A stretch of 64,000 nucleotides of DNA, taken from Alligator mississippiensis (lineage: Eukaryota; Chordata; Crocodylia; Alligatoridae). The notes under the pieces are model-generated. The model saw only the letters and a list, made by a program, of their open reading frames with translations, searched no databases and was not told where the DNA came from. Made by a program: the position numbers and the translations under genes. Positions 25,601 to 34,600 of this stretch are shown here, piece by piece; positions within the stretch are counted from its first letter, which is position 1, and each line of letters starts with the position of its first letter. The stretch spans positions 144,303,433 through 144,367,432 of the forward strand of contig NC_081824.1 in the NCBI RefSeq assembly GCF_030867095.1, in the 5' to 3' direction.

Positions 25601-28600
25601 AAAGAAGTAGATACAGCCTAAGCCAAAGAACAAATAATATAACAATTTTTATTTCAGGGGTCTGGGTCCTATGGCCTGCGGGGCACATCCAGCCCACAGA
25701 GCCATTGGATCTGGCCTGTGGATCTGGGGGCTTCAGCAGTGTTCTAGTAGTGGGTGGCATCAGTGGCATTCTAGTGGCAGGGACTTTGCCTGTATTATGC
25801 CACACCTGGAGAGCAAGGAGTTTCACCTGGGATGTAGCTGTGCAGCTGGGGGCAGGGATAATAGGTGACAGGGGCCAGGTCCTACTGCTGGCCTACCTTA
25901 GACCAGACCCAGGCCATTCTGGCCCACCGCTACAAAAAGGTTGCCAACCACTGCATTATGTAAATGAATATCAGAGGCATAACTAGGGTGGGGCAGCCAG
26001 GGCAACTGGCCTTGGTGCCAACTATGGGGTGAAGTCACCACTGCCCCCTTTGCCTGCCCTAGGCACCCAGCCACATTGCTATGCCTCTGGTGAAAATAGT
26101 CATTTGGAAAAGTGGAAGAGGACTGCAAAGCTGTGGAGCAAAGAGAAAGTATCAAAAGTAGCACAAAACAAGTAAAGGGCAGCTGAAATAGGTAACGTGG
26201 TTATATAAAATTTAAAAAGTATTTGATAATGCAAGAACTAAAATGATGTGTAATGTACAGTCTTCTTTTCCTCCTTGAAGTGACTATTTAAATGTATATA
26301 ATAGAATTAAACAAAAGGCATTGCTTTTCCTGGTATTTAGCTTAGGCTTCCTTCCCAGACCTGAGAAAGGGCACTTTAAACCTCAAAACTTGCATGACGA
26401 ATAGGTCGAAGGAGGTGATACTTCCCCTCTATCGGGCGCTGGTCAGACCGCAGTTGGAGTACTGCGTGCAATTCTGGGCGCCACAATTCAAGAGGGATGC
26501 AGATAACCTGGAGAGGGTCCAGAGAAGGGCCACTCGTATGGTCAAGGGCCTGCAGACCAAGCCCTACGAGGAGAGACTAGAGAAACTGGATCTTTTCAGC
26601 CTCCGCAAGAGAAGGTTGAGAGGCAACCTTGTGGCTGCCTATAAATTCATCACAGAGGCACAGAAGGGTATTGGTGAGTATTTATTCACCAAGGCTCCCC
26701 TGGGGGTTACAAGAAATAATGGCCACAAGCTAGCAGAGAGCAGATTTAGATTGGACATTAGGAAGAACTTCTTCACAGTTCGAGTGGCCAAGGTCTGGAA
26801 CGGGCTCCCAAGGGAGGTGGTGTCTCCCCTACCCTGGGGGTCTTCAAGAGGAGGTTAGATGAGTATCTAGCAGGTGTCATCTAGACCCAGCACTCTTTCC
26901 TGCTTATGCAGGGGGTCGGACTCGTTGATCTATTGAGGTCCCTTCCGACCCTATGAATCTATGAATCTATGAACTTGTCTAATGTCTCTCCCAGGCTAAG
27001 TACAGATATTTGGGGCGATTAGGGGGATGTTAGATTGTGTTTAAAATGGCCAACTGATCAAAGGTAAGTTGGGATGAGAGGGGCTAGATGACTTCTGTAC
27101 TGCTATGGGTTTAGATTGATTTCCAATCACTGAGTCCAGGTCTAAGTGTAAGGTCCACACCTGGGTGAACTAAATTAGACGGGGTGGCCATTTTTTACCC
27201 AATCTTACTTCCCCCTGACCCTTCTCAAACATCTTCACTTAGGCCCAGCTATACAGTTGGTTCAACAGAAGATACTACCAAAAAACCCTTTGCCTTCTAC
27301 ATATTCTCTGGACCATCATGACTACAACAACACTCCAACCCTATTAATGCTACTGTAGGCAGGAAATTTCTAAATGCTGGTAACTCTGGGAAGACAGACA
27401 ATTTCCCCCGTAGATATTTAATCCAAATGTAGCAAATTATAAGCTACTCTGAGCATTTTTGCACAGGGAGTAGGGGATATAAATCTAAATAAGAATAACA
27501 ACAATTAATTAAACTCCTCTGGAATAGTATAATAGATCATCGGTACCAGCTGGAATAGAAGTTGCCCAAGAAGAATGCGATGTAACAGCACATAGAGCAT
27601 GCTATGGTCCATTTGCAGCCCAGCTTCTCAATTAGGAATGGAGGTAGAAACATAGAAGAGATGATAAGAGCAGCATAGAGAACACTCAATGAGGCAACGC
27701 CCAGGCCTTCTTCAGAGTTGAGGCTGCTCTGTGTAGGCAAAAACAACAAATGACATGGAATTTAGTTTACGTCATGTAAAATATGGTGAGAAGGGAAGCT
27801 CAGGTAGCTGGGACATCAGTGTTTGCAAAACCACAGTGGGAAGGATGGCAGAGACTGGGAACATGAAAGCCATCACACAGAAATAGGAAAGAAACTAGAT
27901 TGGGATTTAAACAATGCCTGCTCTTCAGAACCCTAGCAAACTCATTCTCAGGTTCTGGTTTAAGTATAGGGACCCTTTGCATAGTTCTGATCGAGATTTA
28001 GGTTTGGATTATAAAGAATCTTAAAGTCGAGGAGGCAGAATGGAGCTCAGATCCAGGGTTTTAATTCTGAGACCAGCTGTTACTGCTTATGTTTTTAAGT
28101 CAGGACTGTCCAGCTTCTAAGCCGGGGCTGCTTGCTGTGTGAACTGCACCAGTGGGAGCCACTGACCCCCAGGGCTATATAATGCATGGGGGTGCTGGGT
28201 GGTAGCAGGAAGCAGAAGCAGGATGAGGGAGGAGGAGCCCAGAGACCCCCAGCTGCTGCTGCAATAGGAGTGATGGAGGCAATAATGACTGGACAGGAAC
28301 TCAGGGAGGGACTGCAAATTAACCTCTTGAAATAACCTGCATGTGGCCCAGAGGTCAGCAGTTGGACAGCCCTAATTAAAGTGATTTGATTTTTATTTTC
28401 AGAGTTATCTGATTTAAGCAAATTCTATCCACTCTATATCTTTCTTTTAGGTTTGGCCCTGAAACCTTCTTGAATCTTAATTCCAAGTGGCTTTCCACTA
28501 CAGGAAGTACTTTGGTACAATAAACATCATGGTGAAAGCTTAGGGTTAAATCCTATTTCACCTTTATGGGCTGGACTGGAGTGATAAATGTATAAATACA

Positions 28601-31600
28601 ATTTTTGGCACATATGCAACTTGAAGACGCTGTTCCCACCCATATTGGAACAGGATTGCCCCAGTATGCATATAGCTGCTGGAAATAACATGGAGGAGGC
28701 CCCATACACCCTTTTTTGCCTATAGTTTAGAGGTGAGGGCACTTGCCTAAGGAAATTGGAGACTGAAGTTTCAGCCCCCTTTCCTACAGAGGGGCTTTGA
28801 AGCTGTATCCCCCACTTCACAGCAAAGTGAGATAGTTGCTGCCTTTGAAGTGAGGCACTCTGGGGGCATTTGTACATGCTTGTGCCACATGCATTTGCAT
28901 AAATGGCAAAATGCACATCAGCACTGCAAAAATGGTGACAGCATGCTTATGAACTAAAACACATCGAAGGTGTTTTAGTTCCAAATCACACTGCCGCCAT
29001 ATTCTCAGCACTGACACACATTTCGCCATTTATACAAATGCGTGCGACACAACGCCAAGCACGTCCGCTCAGTTAATCAAGCCTGCGCCAACGCATCGGA
29101 TCTCCAGCATGTCAGAGCACACAAATGTATGTGTATAAATGCCCAATGTCCTGGCCCATGCCCCTGCTCTATGTCCTGTATTTAATGTTCACTGGAGAAT
29201 CAGTGGTGGAATAGTATTTATCTCATTGGGAACCAGAATCTAGGACTCGCCCTTCCAGGGCAGTGATCATCTTATTTAGCCACATTCCCTCTAGCTTATG
29301 CTTCTCTGAGCTCCACATAGTTTCCCCTCCTGGGGGCCTACCAGGTCAGCTTCAAAGAAATGGTGGAGAACACTGGCCGATGCCTAGCACGTGGCCTGCT
29401 GGTTTGAGCACTTTGCTAGAAAATGAGAAATATTGGTTCAAAGCTGGGAGGGCTTTCCTCTTCCACCACAACTCCTACTCTTGAATTTTCAAATTATTGG
29501 AATGTAGTGACCTACAGAGTTAGTGCCTGTTAGAAGATAACCTGCACCTGAAAGGGAACAGCTTTGCAACACCATGAAGGCACTTAACACATGTGAACTG
29601 CTGGAATGTGCATTTGCTCACTTTTTAACTGCTATTAGTGAGTGTTAAGTTGAATGTGTGATGCCACCCTAACATTTTGGGGATCTCATGGTGTCGCTTG
29701 TATGGCTGGGAAAGTCTGTTCTATCAGGGAGCCTATGCAGCTGGAGTGGAGCTTCTGTAGCAAAGCAGATAGAAATTGAACTATGTGTAAATGCCAGAAA
29801 TTGCACTTATGCATCTACATAAGGGCCACTTGGGCATGTAAAGTTGAAATAGGATTTAGCTCTTAGACTCTGGAATCAAAGATTCAAGACTTCAAGCAAT
29901 TTTCCAGGCATCTAATTCTCACCAGTCCAGAGACTCATGGTTTTCAGTGGTTGAAAATAGCAATTCTTAGTCATACACACATACACAGACACACATGCCC
30001 ATATTTACACAAATCTACGATGAGACTGAATTTAGGATGAGCTCCCTCAAATAATTAGATTCTATACATGGAAAAAATAAGTTATAATTTCCATATATAG
30101 AATCTAATTATTGGAGGGTTGTCTTCAACTCTTCCTCCAAACCTCTGCAGTGGCAGCAAGGCAAGTGGTGGGGCAGGCAGTGAGGGGCAGGCAGCGGGGG
30201 TGTCAAGCAGCCTGACCCCTGTCCCTTGCTGCCTGTCTGCCCCCCCATACCCCACTGCCTGCCATTATGCTACCTCTGCCCCACCTAGTCCTTGACCATG
30301 TCCCTAGTTACTACAGTAATACAAATAAAAAATAACTATGAGCCAGATGATATGCGCTACTTCTATAAGCAGAAGATTTAGGGTTGTAACTGGAAAGAAA
30401 TAAGACTTCTAATTCTGTGAGGAAGTTCCAGACATTTTGAAACATTTTCCTTATAACTTGGAAAAGCCAAAAACTTTGAAATTTCATAGATTTCATAGAC
30501 ATCAGGGCCAGAAGGGACCTTGGGAAATCATTGAGTCCAACCCCCTGTTCTAGGGGCAGGAAGTCAGCTAGGGTCAAAGGATCCCAGCAAGATAAGCATC
30601 CAAACATTTCATGGGGGAAGTCTATTCCAAGCCTTGGGGGCTCGGACAATTTCATAGTTTCATAGCTGGTAGGGTCGGAAGGGACCTGAGCAGATCATCA
30701 AGTCCAACCCCCTGCTGTGGGCAGGAAAGGATGCTGGGGTCAAACGACCCTGGCTAGGTGATTGTCTAGCCTCCTTCTGAAGACCCCCAGGGTAGGAGCC
30801 AGCACCACTTCCCTTGGAAGTTGGTTCCAGATCCTAGCCGCCCTAACTGTGAAGTAGTGCTTCTTGATGTCTAGCCTGAACCTACTCTCAGTCAACTTAT
30901 GGCCATTATTCCTAGTTACTCCTGGTAGTGCTCAGGGGAACAGGGTCTCTCCCGTTCCCCGCTGATCCCCCTTGGTAAGTTTATAGACAGCCACCAGGTC
31001 ACCTCTCAGCCTTCTTTTGTGAAGTCTGAACAGGTTCAGGTCCCATAGCCTCTCCTCGTAGGGCCTGCCCTGCTGCCCTCTGATCATGAGAGTGGCCCTC
31101 CTCTGGACCCTCTCAATGCTGTCCACATCCATCCTAAAGTGCGGCGCCCAGAACTTGTCTCAGTACTCCAACTATGGCCTGACCAATTTCGCATAGAGGG
31201 GGAGGATCACCTCCTTGGACCTGCTCGTGATGCATCTGTGGCTGCATGACAAGGTATGGGTAGCCTTACTGACCGTATCCCCACATTGGTGGCCCATGTT
31301 CATCTTGGAGTCTATAGTGACTCCAGGATCCTTTTCTGCCTCTGTGCTGAAGAGAATGGAGTTCCTCTGCCTGAAGGTATGCTGCTGCTTTTTCCTCCCC
31401 AGGTGCAGTACCTTGCACTTGTCCGTGTTGAAACCCATCCTATTCTCATCCGCCCACCCCTGTAACCTGTCCAGATCTAGTTGTAGCCTGTCCCTGTCTT
31501 CTAGCGTGCCCACCTCTCCCCACATCTTAGTGTCATCTGCGAATTTGAACAAGGTGCTTTTCACCCCCTTGTCCAAGTCACTGATGAAGATGTTGAACAG

Positions 31601-34600
31601 TGTGGGCCTGAGGACCGAGCCCTGGGGAACCCCACTACCTACATCCCTCCAGGTCGAAAATGACTTGTCCACCACCACTCTCTGAGTGCAGTGCTTCAGC
31701 CAATTTGTGACCCATCTGACTGTGTAGGTATCGACACTAATTTTGTAATGAGAATGGGGTGAGAGACAGTGTTGAAGGCCTTCCTAAAGTCCAGAAAGAC
31801 TACATCCACCACGACACCTGCATTCAAGGATTTTGTGACCTGGTCATAGAAGGCAACCAGGTTGGTCTGACAGGACCTGCTTCTAATGAACCCATGTTGG
31901 TTGCCCCTAAGCATAATCTCCCCTGCTGGTCCCTTTCAGATGTGCTCCTGGATAATTTTCTTAAAGAGTTTCCCCAGGACTGAGGTAAGACTAACAGGCC
32001 TATAGTTTCCTGGGTCCTCTTTCCTCCCTTTTTTGAAAATGGGGACCATATTGGCCCTTTTCCAGTCCTCTGGCACCTTGCCAGAGCACCATGAGTGCTC
32101 GTAAAGTTGTGCCAGGGGTCCCGCAATGACCTCTGCCAATTCCCTCAGCACCCTGGGGTAGAGATCATCTGGACCTGCTGATTTGAACATGTCCAGTCCC
32201 ACCAGAAGTTCCTTGACTAGGTCCTCACTGACCCTGGGCCTGGCTGTGCCTCCCCTGGGTCTATCCAGGATCCTGGTGAGGGGCATGTCCCAGTCTCTGC
32301 TCAGAAAAATGGAGGCAAAGAATTTGTTAAAGAGGTTAGCTTTGTCATCTGGTGCGACCAGCAGTTTTCCAAGTGTGTTCTGCAGGGGCCCCACATTACC
32401 CAGTACCTTCTTTTTACTCTCTATGTATTTAAAAAAGGACTTCTTGTTATCTTTGATCCGGGTCGCTAGTCCCAGTTCTGTCTCTGCCTTAGCCTTCCTA
32501 ACAGCCCCCCTACAATCTCGAGCAATGGAGATATAATTCTCCTTGGTGATTGCTCCTCCCTTCCATTGGGTGTCCTTTTTAGCTTTGAGATGTTCCTGAA
32601 TGCCTTTGGTGAGCCATGGGGGCTTTTGAGCACTCTTGCCCACTTTGATCTGCATCGGGACTGTCACCCTTTGGGCTTGTAGGATCCTCTCCTTAAGGAA
32701 CAACCACTCTTCTTGGAATCCCAATTCCCCTCCCCTCCGGGACCTCAGTGCCTCCCTGACCAATCTCCTTGTCCAGCCTAAAACGGTCTGGAGGAGTTTG
32801 TGACCATTGGATCTTGGCATCCCTTGAATAGCTCTGATGAATAAACAAAATTCCCCATGAAAGAAAAATTCTGGGGAAAAAAATCAATTCAGGGGGGTTG
32901 ATACATTTCAGTTAGATACGGCAGAGGCTTGTTGTGACTTATGTATTTAAAATATTTTACTAAAACCTGACAAAATCCATATGGATCCTGCAAAGTGTTT
33001 TGCTTTGGCATTTTTCAACACAAAAGTGTTCTGTTTGAAGTGGTAGTGTTGGATTAATCTCGTTGTGTTCAATTTCATTTGGAATTGCACTAGTTAAATT
33101 TAACAAATCTAAGCGAGTGGGCCAAGGAACCATACTCACTTTATTATCTCTTACACCTGAGCCTGCAGAAGTTTCATGGGGAACGTTGAAAGGCAGCCTC
33201 CAGTTAAGGATCAGCTGCCCATTATGTTGGCTTACCCTGAGAAGAGCAGTTTGGAGATCTGAGTGGTACTAAAACTGCCTGAAGCAACTTTTACTTTGCT
33301 TTTGTCCAGTTGTGGAAAACCAAGAAAGTGGCAACATGGCTTTTTCAGGCACAATGCAGTGGGGACTGGACCAACAGTGTGGTCTCTGCCTGTAGACATC
33401 TAGGGAGTAAAGCCAATGGTTTAATAGCTCTGCAAAAATTGACTTTCTGATCACAAACTGGCATTTACTTATGTTTCAGGTGTACAGTGTACAGTATTGC
33501 CAGCCCATAGAATTCAAAACAGTCATAAAAGTCACAAAACACAGAAACAAAAGTTGTAAGATTGGCTTAAAAGACATAAAAATCATAAGACACAAAAGAC
33601 ATAAGATTGACTTAAATATCACAAGATTCATTTAAAAAAAAATAATTTCAAGATGCCTCCCATGCTACAACACAGCCCGCTAACATGGCTTAGGTGTGTC
33701 CTGTTGTTTCTTACCAACACTTCTCAGTCAAGATGAATTGGGCTGCAGAAGAGAGCCAACTTGGAGGTGGGAACATGTCTTTCTACAGCATCCTGGGTTA
33801 ATTTAGCAGGATTTTATTTCAAAGTGAGTTCTGCTGAGATCACAGCTTTGAGACAGTATGGAGATCTGCAGACAGCAGAGCATTTCTCCTTCTCTTGTAC
33901 TACTTGTTAAGCATTTCTTTACAAGTGATGGTATTTTTAGCACACTTTCTGCAATTGCCATGCTGCTTGGATTTGAGCTGGTTCATAGTTAGACAAAACG
34001 TCAGATCATTTCATTAAGACTAATGGATCCTTTGTTTTAGAAAACAAGTTACAATCTGCCAATCAGTAGACATGTCAGTTGCCCTCCAGGATTTAAAAAA
34101 TAAAAATACAAGAATATGCTGACTATCATTTTATGTTAGGTCAGCAGCATTGCTTAAATGATGTACAGATTAACATAGCAATAAAAATAGTAGAATCACA
34201 TCTGTAAAGAAATTCAGAAGTGTTCAGAAACAAGGCATCCTAAAATATCATGCTTTTCATTTTCAAATATTTTTCTATGGGAATTTCCACTGAGACCAGC
34301 ACTCTTTCATGATCAATTTCAGTGTCTGAGGAAAAAAAAGTTTCAAGATGAATTTTCTGACAAGCTCAGCACCTTAGACCTCGAGGTGTATTCTTGGGAT
34401 AAAATACTTAATAGAAGCTACAAAACTTGGAAATAACATATCAGCATTTGTCAAGCTGGACGCACATCAGAGAAATTACACCATCTTCAAAGGATAAGAG
34501 AAGACTTATATTTCACACCTATTGACTGGTTTGATGCTCCTACAGAGAGTATCAGCTCCCAGTAACTATAGAAGGCAGTTCCACTTACCTGCAAACTCTG

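Noticed and set aside
30482..30650. Two independent CR1 copies lying side by side
   Set aside because: The missing continuation of the first copy is found after the second, which fits a nested insertion better.
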